From positions 62,001 to 126,000 of the forward strand of contig NZ_FTMY01000009.1 of the NCBI RefSeq assembly GCF_900156165.1: a DNA stretch of 64,000 bases. The letters are read 5' to 3'. Both the position numbers and the translations under genes were made by a program. Positions 33,651-41,676 of this stretch are shown here, in pieces. The stretch's first letter is position 1. The number at the start of each line of letters is the position of its first letter. The stretch comes from Pseudacidovorax sp. RU35E. Its GTDB lineage: Bacteria > Pseudomonadota > Gammaproteobacteria > Burkholderiales > Burkholderiaceae_C. Below the pieces are notes generated by a model. It did not search any database. It was not told where the DNA came from and worked only from the letters and a program-made list of their open reading frames with translations.

Positions 33651-33793
33651 TCCAGCATCGCCCACCAAGCGGCCAGCCCCAGCGCAGCAATGAGGAGCGC
33701 GGCCAGTGCCAGACGCACGCCTGCGCCCAGGCTCATCAGGCTGGCGGGCGAAAAGGCCCGGATTGAAAAAGCGTCACGAAGCTTGGAGAACAC
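33647..33793 (-). CDS. Putative 48-residue membrane peptide, first gene of the zinc operon
   Basis: A short open frame begins at GTG 33793 and ends TGA overlapping the znuC ATG (ATGA), the same coupling seen between the other operon genes. It encodes a basic head (FSKLRDAFSIR) and a C-terminal hydrophobic helix (about residues 28-46, LALAALLIAALGLAAWWAM). An internal ATG at 33736 would give 29 residues including the same helix. The Zur palindrome lies directly against the GTG, so the transcript may be nearly leaderless or the internal start may be used. No homologue was recognised. It could be a regulatory or assembly peptide for ZnuB, or a non-coding coincidence. Confidence 0.45.
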   Translation of the reverse strand: MFSKLRDAFSIRAFSPASLMSLGAGVRLALAALLIAALGLAAWWAMLE

Positions 33794-33813
33794 GATAACG
33801 ATTGTACGTTATC
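33794..33813. promoter_or_regulatory. Zur box candidate
   Basis: GATAACG-ATTGTA-CGTTATC is a perfect 7-bp inverted repeat with a 6-bp AT-rich centre, close to known Zur operators (a GTTAT/ATAAC core). It sits at the head of the znuCBA-zur operon and within the upstream region of tex. Confidence 0.72.
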
Positions 33814-33947
33814 AATAAAGAAGTTGCTTTGTTGGGTCGTCGGCACGAGCGCCGAGGCGACCTGGCAGCTGTCGTGTACCTACTGCCGAACGGCTCGCCC
33901 TCTATGGCAAACTGCCGCCCTTTTTCCCTGGGTAGAACCAAGCAAGC

Positions 33948-36326
33948 ATGCAGAAGATCATTCGCCAGATCGCCGCCGAGCTGAAGGTGGGCGAGCACCA
34001 GGTCCAGGCCGCGACCGACCTGCTGGATGGCGGCGCCACGGTGCCGTTCGTCGCCCGCTACCGCAAGGAGGCCACCGGCGGCCTGGACGATGCGCAGCTG
34101 CGCGAGCTGGAAGTGCGCCTGACCTACCTGCGCGAGCTGGAGGAGCGCCGCGGCGCGGTGCTCAAGGCCATCGACGAGCAGGGCAAGCTGACCGACGCCC
34201 TGCGCCTGGCCATCGCCAGCGCGCCGACCAAGCAGGAGCTGGAGGACATCTACCTGCCCTTCAAGCAAAAGCGCCGCACCAAGGGCCAGATCGCCCGCGA
34301 ATTCGGCATCGAGCCGCTGGCCGACAAGCTGCTGGCCGACCCCACGCTGGACCCGGTGGCCGAGGCCCAGGCCTTCCTGAAGCCACCGACCACGCTGGAC
34401 GACGGCAAGCCGGGCCCCGATTTCTCGACAACCATGGCCGTGCTCGACGGCGTGCGCGACATCCTCTCCGAGCGCTGGGCCGAAGACCCGGCGCTGGTGC
34501 AGTCGCTGCGCGAATGGCTGTGGGCCGAGGGCCTGCTCAAGTCCTCGCTGGTGTCGGGCAAGAACGAGCACGACCCCGAGGTCGCCAAGTTCCGCGACTA
34601 CTTCGCGTACGACGAGCCCATCGGTCGCGTGCCCTCGCACCGGGCGCTCGCCGTGTTTCGCGGCCGGCAGCTGGAGATTCTGGACGCCAAGCTGGTGCTG
34701 CCCGTGGAGCCCGAGCCCGGCAAGCCCAGCATCGCCGAAGGCCGCATCGCCCTGCACCTGGGCTGGAGCCACCAGGGCCGCAAGGCCGACGACCTGATCC
34801 GCAAGTGCGTGGCCTGGACCTGGCGCGTCAAGCTCAGTCTGTCGAGCGAGCGCGACCTGTTCTCGCGCCTGCGCGAAGAGGCCGAGAAGGTTGCCATCAA
34901 GGTCTTCGCCGACAACCTGCGCGACCTGCTGCTGGCCGCGCCAGCCGGCCCGCGCGTGGTGATGGGGCTGGACCCGGGCATCCGCACCGGCGTGAAGGTG
35001 GCCGTGGTCGATGCCACCGGCAAGCTGGTGGACACGGCCACCGTCTTCCCGCACGAGCCGCGCAAGGACTGGGAAGGCTCGCTGCACACGCTGGGCAAGC
35101 TGTGCGCCAAGCACGGCGTCAACCTGATCGCCATCGGCAACGGCACCGCCAGCCGCGAGACCGACAAGCTGGCGGCCGACCTGATCAAGCTGCTGGGCAA
35201 GATGAGCGAGCAGGCCGGCGCACCCGCACCGCATGTGGAGAAGGTGGTGGTCAGCGAAGCCGGCGCCTCGGTCTACAGCGCCAGCGAATACGCCAGCCAG
35301 GAAATGCCGGACGTGGACGTGAGCCTGCGCGGCGCCGCCAGCATCGCGCGCCGGCTGCAGGACCCGCTGGCCGAGCTGGTCAAGATCGACCCCAAGAGCA
35401 TCGGCGTGGGCCAGTACCAGCACGACGTCAACCAGAGCGAGCTGGCCCGCACGCTGAGCGCCGTGGTCGAGGACTGCGTGAACGGCGTGGGCGTGGACCT
35501 GAACACGGCCAGCGTGCCGCTGCTCAGCCGCGTCTCGGGCCTGACGCCCAGCGTGGCCAAGGCGGTGGTGCGGTGGCGCGAGGCCAACGGGGCCTTCTCC
35601 ACGCGCCGCCAGTTGCTAGAGGTGAGCGGCTTCGGTCCCAAGGCCTTCGAGCAGAGCGCGGGCTTCTTGCGCATCCGTGGCGGTGCTGACCCGCTCGACA
35701 TGACCGGCGTGCATCCGGAAACCTATCCGCTGGTGCAGAAGATCATGGAAAAGACCGGCAAGCCGGTGGCCGAGCTGATGGGTCGCGCAGACATGCTCAA
35801 GACGCTGCGCCCGGAGCTCTTCGCCAACGAGAAGTTCGGCGTCATCACCGTCAAGGACATCCTGTCCGAGCTGGAGAAGCCCGGCCGCGACCCGCGTCCC
35901 GACTTCAAGGTGGCGCGTTTCAACGACGGCGTGGAAGACATCGCCGACCTCAGGGAAGGCATGGTGCTCGAAGGCACGGTCAGCAACGTGGCCCAGTTCG
36001 GCGCCTTCGTGGATCTGGGCGTGCACCAGGATGGGCTGGTGCATGTGAGCCAGCTTTCCCACAAGTTCGTCAACGACGCGCGCGAGGTGGTCAAGACCGG
36101 CGACATCGTGCGCGTGAAGGTGATGGAGGTGGACGCGGTGCGCAAGCGCATCGGCCTGACCATGAAGCTGGATGCGCCCACCGGTGCCGGTCGGCGTGAG
36201 GGTCCGCGGGACGGCAATCGTTTCGAGCCGGCCGGCCGGGGCCAGGGGCCGCGCCGGGACGCAACCCCACCAGCGGCGGGTCAGATGGCCGCTGCCTTTG
36301 CAAAACTGCAGAGCCTCAAGCGCTGA
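33948..36326 (+). CDS. tex: Tex, S1 RNA-binding transcription accessory protein
   Basis: This 792-residue protein matches Tex along its full length. It has an N-terminal helical region (MQKIIRQIAAELKVGEHQVQ), a YqgF/RuvC-like domain (VVMGLDPGIRTGVKVAVVD, about residues 340-360), helix-hairpin-helix motifs (GVGVDLNTASVPLL, about 510-525) and a C-terminal S1 domain (EGTVSNVAQFGAFVDLGVHQ, about 673-692). Tex binds nucleic acid and RNA polymerase and affects transcription and toxin expression in several pathogens. The basic Gly/Arg-rich tail after S1 is variable. The gene is monocistronic in appearance, divergent from the zinc operon. Confidence 0.96.
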   Translation: MQKIIRQIAAELKVGEHQVQAATDLLDGGATVPFVARYRKEATGGLDDAQLRELEVRLTYLRELEERRGAVLKAIDEQGKLTDALRLAIASAPTKQELEDIYLPFKQKRRTKGQIAREFGIEPLADKLLADPTLDPVAEAQAFLKPPTTLDDGKPGPDFSTTMAVLDGVRDILSERWAEDPALVQSLREWLWAEGLLKSSLVSGKNEHDPEVAKFRDYFAYDEPIGRVPSHRALAVFRGRQLEILDAKLVLPVEPEPGKPSIAEGRIALHLGWSHQGRKADDLIRKCVAWTWRVKLSLSSERDLFSRLREEAEKVAIKVFADNLRDLLLAAPAGPRVVMGLDPGIRTGVKVAVVDATGKLVDTATVFPHEPRKDWEGSLHTLGKLCAKHGVNLIAIGNGTASRETDKLAADLIKLLGKMSEQAGAPAPHVEKVVVSEAGASVYSASEYASQEMPDVDVSLRGAASIARRLQDPLAELVKIDPKSIGVGQYQHDVNQSELARTLSAVVEDCVNGVGVDLNTASVPLLSRVSGLTPSVAKAVVRWREANGAFSTRRQLLEVSGFGPKAFEQSAGFLRIRGGADPLDMTGVHPETYPLVQKIMEKTGKPVAELMGRADMLKTLRPELFANEKFGVITVKDILSELEKPGRDPRPDFKVARFNDGVEDIADLREGMVLEGTVSNVAQFGAFVDLGVHQDGLVHVSQLSHKFVNDAREVVKTGDIVRVKVMEVDAVRKRIGLTMKLDAPTGAGRREGPRDGNRFEPAGRGQGPRRDATPPAAGQMAAAFAKLQSLKR

Positions 36327-36331
36327 ATCGC

Positions 36332-36347
36332 TCGAGAATCTTCTCGA
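36332..36347. promoter_or_regulatory. Palindrome upstream of the HipA-family gene (distal)
   Basis: TCGAGAA-TC-TTCTCGA has perfect 7-bp arms and begins 5 bp after the tex stop. It shares AATCTTCTC with the spacer of the proximal palindrome 65 bp downstream, suggesting a repeated binding element. Confidence 0.4.
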
Positions 36348-36385
36348 AATAGCTCTGGCGCAGCGGCTAAATCGCTGATGCAAAT

Positions 36386-36420
36386 AATGATTTCTGAATA
36401 AAATCTTCTCAGAAATCATT
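36386..36420. promoter_or_regulatory. Palindromic operator candidate for the HipA-family gene (proximal)
   Basis: AATGATTTCTGA and TCAGAAATCATT are perfect 12-bp inverted arms around an 11-bp spacer, ending 8 bp before the ATG of the HipA-family gene. The stretch is strikingly AT-rich in a GC-rich genome. It could bind the gene's own HTH domain, or form an mRNA hairpin over the initiation region. Confidence 0.55.
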
Positions 36421-36428
36421 TCATAACC

Positions 36429-37811
36429 ATGCGGCCGGTTCAGCTTCACCCCGATGCCTTGCGCCAGCAGCTTGCGCGCGCCCCGGCACAGGCTGCGGCC
36501 CGGTTGGCATCTGCGCTCGGCGTCAGCGTTCCGACGCTCCATCGCCAGATGGCCCGTCTGCCGGCCGGCGATGTGCTCAGTGCGGGCCGGGCGCGGCGCG
36601 CCCGCCATGCACTCACGCGCCGACTCCGGGGAGGGCCCTCGCAGCTGCCGGTGTTCGCGGTCGACGGCGACGGAAGGCTGCAGACGGTCGGGCCGCTCAC
36701 CCTCACGCAGCCTGAAGGCAGCCACCTGCTGCTGACTGCCGCGGGCTGGCCGGTGCCCAGCGAGGCGCGCGACGGCTGGTGGCCCGGACTGCCATATCCG
36801 TTGCATCAGATGCGGCCGCAGGGCTACATGGGGCGACAGTTCGCGCGGCTGTCGCATCGGCGGCTGCAAGTGCCCGAGGATGTGGCCCGCTGGAGCGACG
36901 ACGATGCACTCTTCGTCATGAGCGTGGCCGGCAGCGACCTGAGCGGCAACCTGATCGTGGGCGAGGCGGCGTGCCAGCAATGGCTGGCCGACCGCGCCGC
37001 TCCTGAGCCGCCCGTGGGGGAGGCGGACATCGCGGCGCACTACGTCCAACGTGCCCAGGAGGCCGTGGCATCGGGTGTGCCGGGCTCCAGCGCGGCGGGC
37101 GAGTTTCCCAAGTTCACGGCGGTGCGCGCCCTGGCGGGCGCCGCGACCCCACATGTCATCGTCAAGTTCTCCGGTGCCGACGAGTCCCCCACCGTGCGCC
37201 GCTGGGCCGACCTCCTGGTCTGCGAGCACCTGGCCCTGGAGGCGGCGGCTGCGCTGCCCGGGCTGCGCGCGGCGCGCAGCCGCATCGTGGTGGGAGGTGG
37301 GAGGACCTTTCTGGAGGTCGAGCGTTTCGACCGGCACGGCGAGGCCGGCCGCAGCGCCCTGTGCGCCCTCGATGTGCTGGACGCCGCCTTCCTCGGCCGC
37401 GGTGGCAGCCAATGGCCCGCACTGACCGCTGCGCTGGGCGGGCTCGGGCTGCTCGCGCCGGGGGTCGAGGAGGCCGTGCAACGGCTCTGGTGGTTCGGCC
37501 GCCTCATCGCCAACAGCGACATGCACACCGGTAATCTGGCTTTCGCGCCAGAGCAGGGTCGCCTGGCCCTGGCGCCTGCCTATGACATGCTGCCCATGCG
37601 CCTGGCGCCGCTCGCCGGTGGCGAGCTGCCGGCGCGCAGCCCCGAGTTCGCCCTGCCGCTGCCCGATGAGCGACCGGCCTGGCACGATGCCTGCGCGGCG
37701 GCGCTCGGCTTCTGGCAAGGCGCGGCGGCCGATGGGCGCATCAGCGATGGCTTCCGGGCGCTCTGCGGCGCGCATGCGCAGGCGCTGCAGCAGTTGGCGG
37801 AGCGGGCCTGA
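36429..37811 (+). CDS. yjjJ: HipA-family protein, YjjJ (HipH) type
   Basis: This 460-residue stand-alone HipA-like kinase has its own N-terminal HTH (ASALGVSVPTLHRQMARL, about residues 28-45), the layout of E. coli YjjJ rather than the two-gene HipBA. The C-terminal HipA domain keeps EFPKFTAVR (about 219-227), the catalytic loop LIANSDMHTGNLAF (about 358-371) and the metal-binding APAYDMLPM (about 381-389). HipA kinases phosphorylate translation factors and cause growth arrest; YjjJ is less understood. No hipB-like antitoxin is adjacent, so the HTH may provide self-repression at the upstream palindrome. Confidence 0.88.
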   Translation: MRPVQLHPDALRQQLARAPAQAAARLASALGVSVPTLHRQMARLPAGDVLSAGRARRARHALTRRLRGGPSQLPVFAVDGDGRLQTVGPLTLTQPEGSHLLLTAAGWPVPSEARDGWWPGLPYPLHQMRPQGYMGRQFARLSHRRLQVPEDVARWSDDDALFVMSVAGSDLSGNLIVGEAACQQWLADRAAPEPPVGEADIAAHYVQRAQEAVASGVPGSSAAGEFPKFTAVRALAGAATPHVIVKFSGADESPTVRRWADLLVCEHLALEAAAALPGLRAARSRIVVGGGRTFLEVERFDRHGEAGRSALCALDVLDAAFLGRGGSQWPALTAALGGLGLLAPGVEEAVQRLWWFGRLIANSDMHTGNLAFAPEQGRLALAPAYDMLPMRLAPLAGGELPARSPEFALPLPDERPAWHDACAAALGFWQGAAADGRISDGFRALCGAHAQALQQLAERA

Positions 37812-37903
37812 GCGTCGGGCATGCCTCGGGGCCCAGCCGCAACAATGCCGCGCAACGAAGCAGCCAGCAGCGTCCCGCACAATCCGCCGACTTTCCCGCT
37901 CCC

Positions 37904-38974
37904 ATGAACGCCTTGCGCATCCACGCTGGCCCTGCAGCCCGCGCCCATATCGAGAAGAACGGCCTTGCCCCCGACCACATCCGGGTGATCCCCGGCGCCG
38001 CCGGCGGGCCCAAAGGACTCATCCTCGGACCGCTCGACCGCTTCCTCTTCGGCGAATGGCTACCGCAGTCGGGGCAGCCGGTGGATCTGGTCGGTGCCTC
38101 CATCGGCTCCTGGCGGCTTGCCACGGCCTGCCTGCATGACCCGGCCGAGGCCTTCGCCCGTTTCGAACGCGATTACATCGCCCAGCGTTTCGATCCGCCG
38201 GCGGGCGCCCGTCGCATGAGCGCCCGGCAGGTCAGCGAGCGTTTCAACGCCGACCTGTGCGGCTTCTTCGGCCCGCGCGCCGCCGAAGTGCTGGCCCATC
38301 CCCGCTATCGGCTGCACATCGTCACGGCACGCGGGCGTCACCTGCTGGGCCGCGAGGGCGGTGCGCGGACTGTGGCCGGCTACCTGGGTGCCTTCATGAC
38401 CAACGGCCTGCACCGGCGGGGACTGGGCGCCTGGCTGGAGCGGTGCGTGTTCTCCGCCGGGATGGCCGAGCTGCCTTTCGACGCCAGGGACTTCCCCACC
38501 CGGCGTGTGGGGCTGGATGCAGCCAATTTCCATCCGGCGCTGCAGGCCTCGTGCTCCATCCCCTTCGTCTTGCAGGCCGTGCACGACATCCCGGGCGCAC
38601 CGCCAGGCGCCTACTGGGACGGCGGCATCACCGACTACCACCTGCACCTGCGCTACCGGGCCGACGACGGCATCGTGCTCTATCCCCATTTTCAGCAGGC
38701 GGTGGTGCCGGGCTGGCTCGACAAGGGTCTCAAGTGGCGCCACCGGTCCACGCCTGCGCTCGACCACATGGTGCTGATCGCCCCCCATCCGGACTGGGTG
38801 CGCAGCCTGCCGCGCGGCAAGCTGCCCGACCGCACCGACTTCACGGATCCGGGTCTGGACCCGGCGGCGCGGATGCAGGCCTGGCGCACGGCGGTGGCGG
38901 AGGCGCAGCGTCTGGCCGACGAATGGGCGCAGTGGCTGCAGCGGCCCGACCCCGCGTGCGTGTTGCCCCTCTGA
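37904..38974 (+). CDS. Patatin-like phospholipase
   Basis: This 356-residue protein contains the patatin elements: a glycine-rich oxyanion segment GAAGGPKGL (31-39), the nucleophile elbow GASIG with Ser66, and the catalytic Asp in DGG (Asp239). Patatin-like enzymes hydrolyse acyl chains from phospholipids or neutral lipids. No signal peptide is visible, so it is probably cytoplasmic or membrane-associated. The central WLERCVFSAGMAELPFD region is unassigned. The start MNALRIHAGPAARAH is the first in-frame ATG before the conserved region. It is separated from yjjJ by 92 bp and appears to be transcribed alone. Confidence 0.87.
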   Translation: MNALRIHAGPAARAHIEKNGLAPDHIRVIPGAAGGPKGLILGPLDRFLFGEWLPQSGQPVDLVGASIGSWRLATACLHDPAEAFARFERDYIAQRFDPPAGARRMSARQVSERFNADLCGFFGPRAAEVLAHPRYRLHIVTARGRHLLGREGGARTVAGYLGAFMTNGLHRRGLGAWLERCVFSAGMAELPFDARDFPTRRVGLDAANFHPALQASCSIPFVLQAVHDIPGAPPGAYWDGGITDYHLHLRYRADDGIVLYPHFQQAVVPGWLDKGLKWRHRSTPALDHMVLIAPHPDWVRSLPRGKLPDRTDFTDPGLDPAARMQAWRTAVAEAQRLADEWAQWLQRPDPACVLPL

Positions 38975-39084
38975 CGCGCGTCAGGGTTCGCTCGTTTCGA
39001 CGATTGATTTAATTCTTTGTCATTAAATCAACTGGAAATTTGTCAGGCAGTTTGTTAATTGCGCAAATTTTTTGTTGAAAAACC

Positions 39085-39111
39085 TCAAGCCCCCGACGAC
39101 GCTGCCGATAT
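39085..39111 (+). promoter_or_regulatory. Sigma-28 (FliA) promoter candidate
   Basis: TCAAGCCC, 11 bp, then GCCGATAT reproduces the spacing and sequence of flagellar sigma-28 promoters (TAAAGTTT-N11-GCCGATAA in enterics). It lies 35 bp upstream of the HDOD gene ATG, with transcription expected near 39118. Confidence 0.7.
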
Positions 39112-39145
39112 TTCCAACAGGGATCAGTCCCACGGAAGGCTTGCC

Positions 39146-40390
39146 ATGCTCAACACCCAGTCGCCCTCGCTGCCCTTGTCCGGAGACGAGTCCGGCATGC
39201 TGGCGCAGGACGGTGCGAGGCCGTCGATGGGCCGCCGCGTGATCGTCGACGCCCACCGGCGTGTAGGCGGCTACCAGGCCGTGCCCGTGCGTGGCCCCGC
39301 GGCGGAGCGCCTGCTCGACCCGAGCCTGCGCGAGCCCGACGCCGGCATGATGCCGGCGCTCAAGGGCCTCACCTTTCTCGCCTGCAGCTGCGACGACATC
39401 GCCGCCGGTGCGCTCGACGGACTCGACCCGGAACACGTGGTGCTTCAGATTGCCCGGGGCGGCGCCCAGCGCGGCTTCGACACCGAGCTTTTGCAATCGG
39501 CCCGGGCGCGGGGCTTCAAGCTCGCGTTCGACGTCAGGCTGCTCAAGGAATACGAGGCCTCGGTGCCGCTGGCGTCCTATGTCGTGCTGGAGATGGGCGT
39601 GCTGCCGCTGGACCTCGCGTCGATGATGGCGCGCGCGATCCAGAAGACCACGCAGGCCATCCCTCTGGCGATGCATGTGCGCACGCCGGTGCAGTTCAAG
39701 CAGCTGGCCGCCTCGGGCGTGCGCCTGTTCGAAGGCCGCTGGTACCTGCAGCCGCCCAGCGTGGCCGACCGCAGCGTGCAGCTGTCGTACACCTCGCTCA
39801 TCAAGCTGCTGAATCTTGTAGCGCGCGAGGCGGAGATTTTCGAGATCGAGGCCCTGCTCAAGCACGAGCCCACGCTGGCCTACAAGCTGCTGAGCCACCT
39901 CAATACCGCGGGCATCGGCTTTGGCCAGAAGATCGACTCGTTCCGTCACGCCGTGATGGCGGTGGGCATGAAGGCGCTGCTGCGCTGGGCGGCGCTGCTG
40001 TTGGCCGGCACCGCGCCGGGCAGCGTCGCTCCGGCAGCCGGCACCACCGCCGTGGTGCGCGGACGGCTGATGGAGCTGCTCGCGCTGCAGGAAATGTCGC
40101 CTGGCGACGCCGACCAGGCCTTCATGGCGGGCCTGTTCTCAATGCTCGACGTACTGATGTCCACGCCGCTGCGCGAAGCGCTGGCGCTGATGCCGCTGCC
40201 CGACGCGGTGCGCGAGGCGATCCTGCAGGGCAGCGGGCCTTTTGCCGGCCTGCTGGAGCTGGCCAAGGCCTGCGAGAGTGCGGATGCCGGGCTGCTGGAG
40301 ATCGTCTCGCAGCGCTACCGCATCCCGGTGGACCGGTTGCTGGCGATGCATGTCGAGGCCCTGGGCTGGGCCGAGCAGCTGGGCGTCTGA
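39146..40390 (+). CDS. EAL-like/HDOD domain protein (YuxH type)
   Basis: This 414-residue protein has an N-terminal degenerate EAL-like region (about residues 30-200; the EAL catalytic motif is absent, and instead FDVRLLKEYEASVPLASYVVLEMG is seen) and a C-terminal HDOD domain (about 205-400; EAEIFEIEALLKHEPTLAYK, AVMAVGMKALLRWAALLL). HDOD proteins scaffold signalling in motility, type IV pili and c-di-GMP networks and are usually not catalytic. GGAAGG precedes this ATG; an upstream TTG start is possible but adds an AT-rich, non-homologous tail. The sigma-28 promoter suggests co-regulation with flagellar or chemotaxis genes. Confidence 0.88.
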   Translation: MLNTQSPSLPLSGDESGMLAQDGARPSMGRRVIVDAHRRVGGYQAVPVRGPAAERLLDPSLREPDAGMMPALKGLTFLACSCDDIAAGALDGLDPEHVVLQIARGGAQRGFDTELLQSARARGFKLAFDVRLLKEYEASVPLASYVVLEMGVLPLDLASMMARAIQKTTQAIPLAMHVRTPVQFKQLAASGVRLFEGRWYLQPPSVADRSVQLSYTSLIKLLNLVAREAEIFEIEALLKHEPTLAYKLLSHLNTAGIGFGQKIDSFRHAVMAVGMKALLRWAALLLAGTAPGSVAPAAGTTAVVRGRLMELLALQEMSPGDADQAFMAGLFSMLDVLMSTPLREALALMPLPDAVREAILQGSGPFAGLLELAKACESADAGLLEIVSQRYRIPVDRLLAMHVEALGWAEQLGV

Positions 40391-40457
40391 GGCCGCGCGC
40401 CAGCGGCTCGCTGGCGGCCTGGGCTCGGGCAGGGCGCCTGCCCGTCCCGCAGGCGCA

Positions 40458-41594
40458 TCACATGGACGCGAGCAGCATCTCGCGGTAATCCTCGCGTGTG
40501 GCCAGCCGCGGGTTGGTCTTGTGGCAGTGATCGGCCATGGCGCCATCGATCACCTTGTCGAACATCGCCTCCGTCACGCCGACCTCGGCCAGGCCCGTGG
40601 GCAGGCCCAGGCGGGCGCTCATGTCGCGGATCGCCTCGCCGATGTCGCCCGGCTGGTCCAGGTGCATGGCCCGGGCCATGCGCTGCAGTCGATGCTCCTT
40701 CTGCACCGACTCGGCGCCCGCGTTGAACCGCACCACGGCAGGCAGGAAGAGGGCGTTGAGGGTTCCATGGTGCAGACGCGGGTCCACGCCGCCCAGGCTG
40801 TGGCTCAGGCTGTGCACGCAGCCCAGGCCTTTCTGGAAGGCCATCGCGCCCTGCATCGAGGCGCTCATGAGGTTCAGGCGCGCCTCGCGGTCGCTGCCGT
40901 CCTTCGTGGCACGTTCGATGTGGTTCCAGGCGCGCTCCAGGCCGTCGAGCGCGATGCCGTCGGCCGGCGGGTTGAAGGCGCCGGCCATGAAGGTCTCCAT
41001 GCAGTGGGCGATGGCGTCCATACCCGTCGCAGCCGTCAGCTTGGCCGGCAGGCCCAGCGTGAGTTCGGGGTCGCAGATGGCGGCCTTGGGCATCAGGTGC
41101 CAGCTGTGGAAGCCCAGCTTGCGGTGGTCGTCCACGATGATGATGGCGCCGCGGGCCACCTCGCTGCCGGTGCCGGCCGTGGTCGGCACGGCGATCAGCG
41201 GCGCCACCTGCTCGGTGATCTTCGGCGAGCCGCCTTCGATGGTGGCGTAGGTCTTGAGCGGCCCCTCGTGCGTGGCGGCGATGGCCACGCCCTTGGCGCA
41301 GTCGATGGCCGAGCCGCCGCCCACCGCGATCAGGCCGTCGCAGCAGCCCTGGCGGTAAACCTCGACGGCGGCGCGCACGGCGGCCTCGGTGGGGTTGGAG
41401 GGTGTCTGGTCGAAGACCGAGGCCTGCAGCCCGCCCAGGGCGGCGAGTGTCTTGTCCAGCAGGCCGGCGGCACGCACGCCGGCGTCGGTCACGACCAGGG
41501 GCCGCTCGATGCCGATGCGGCGGCATTCGTCGGCCAGCAGGCGCAGCGCGCCGAACTCGAACTGGATCTGGGTGAGGTAGTTGATGAGCGCCAT
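40458..41594 (-). CDS. Iron-containing alcohol dehydrogenase
   Basis: This 378-residue type III alcohol dehydrogenase has an NAD(P)-binding N-terminal domain with GGGSAIDCAKG (92-102) and an all-helical C-terminal domain with metal ligands in TGMDAIAHCMETF (Asp and His), CVHSLSHSLGG and LHHGTLNAL. Substrates in the family include primary alcohols, lactaldehyde, 1,3-propanediol and maleylacetate-like compounds. Here TPSNPTEAAVRAA fits broad alcohol dehydrogenases. It diverges from a secreted FAH-fold lipoprotein, with a perfect palindrome between them. It stands alone on its strand. Confidence 0.93.
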   Translation of the reverse strand: MALINYLTQIQFEFGALRLLADECRRIGIERPLVVTDAGVRAAGLLDKTLAALGGLQASVFDQTPSNPTEAAVRAAVEVYRQGCCDGLIAVGGGSAIDCAKGVAIAATHEGPLKTYATIEGGSPKITEQVAPLIAVPTTAGTGSEVARGAIIIVDDHRKLGFHSWHLMPKAAICDPELTLGLPAKLTAATGMDAIAHCMETFMAGAFNPPADGIALDGLERAWNHIERATKDGSDREARLNLMSASMQGAMAFQKGLGCVHSLSHSLGGVDPRLHHGTLNALFLPAVVRFNAGAESVQKEHRLQRMARAMHLDQPGDIGEAIRDMSARLGLPTGLAEVGVTEAMFDKVIDGAMADHCHKTNPRLATREDYREMLLASM

Positions 41595-41611
41595 CGTCGG
41601 TTGTCTCCGCG

Positions 41612-41635
41612 TTTAGGATTCGCCCGCATCCTAAA
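41612..41635. promoter_or_regulatory. Palindrome between alcohol dehydrogenase and FAH lipoprotein genes
   Basis: TTTAGGAT and ATCCTAAA are perfect 8-bp arms with an 8-bp spacer, beginning 18 bp upstream of the adh start and ending 41 bp before the lipoprotein ATG. It is a candidate operator shared by the two divergent genes. No regulator gene is adjacent. Confidence 0.5.
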
Positions 41636-41676
41636 GCGAAGCCCCGCTGCGGCCATTCAACCAGGAGACAGCCCGC

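Noticed and set aside
36327-36428. Mobile element boundary near the HipA-family gene
   Set aside because: The AT-rich leader suggested transfer, but there is no transposase, target duplication or attachment-like repeat, and yjjJ itself has the local GC content.
36326-36429. Possible hipB-like antitoxin upstream of the HipA-family gene
   Set aside because: The 102-bp gap is too short and has no open frame with an HTH; the HTH is instead fused to the N-terminus of the YjjJ-type protein.
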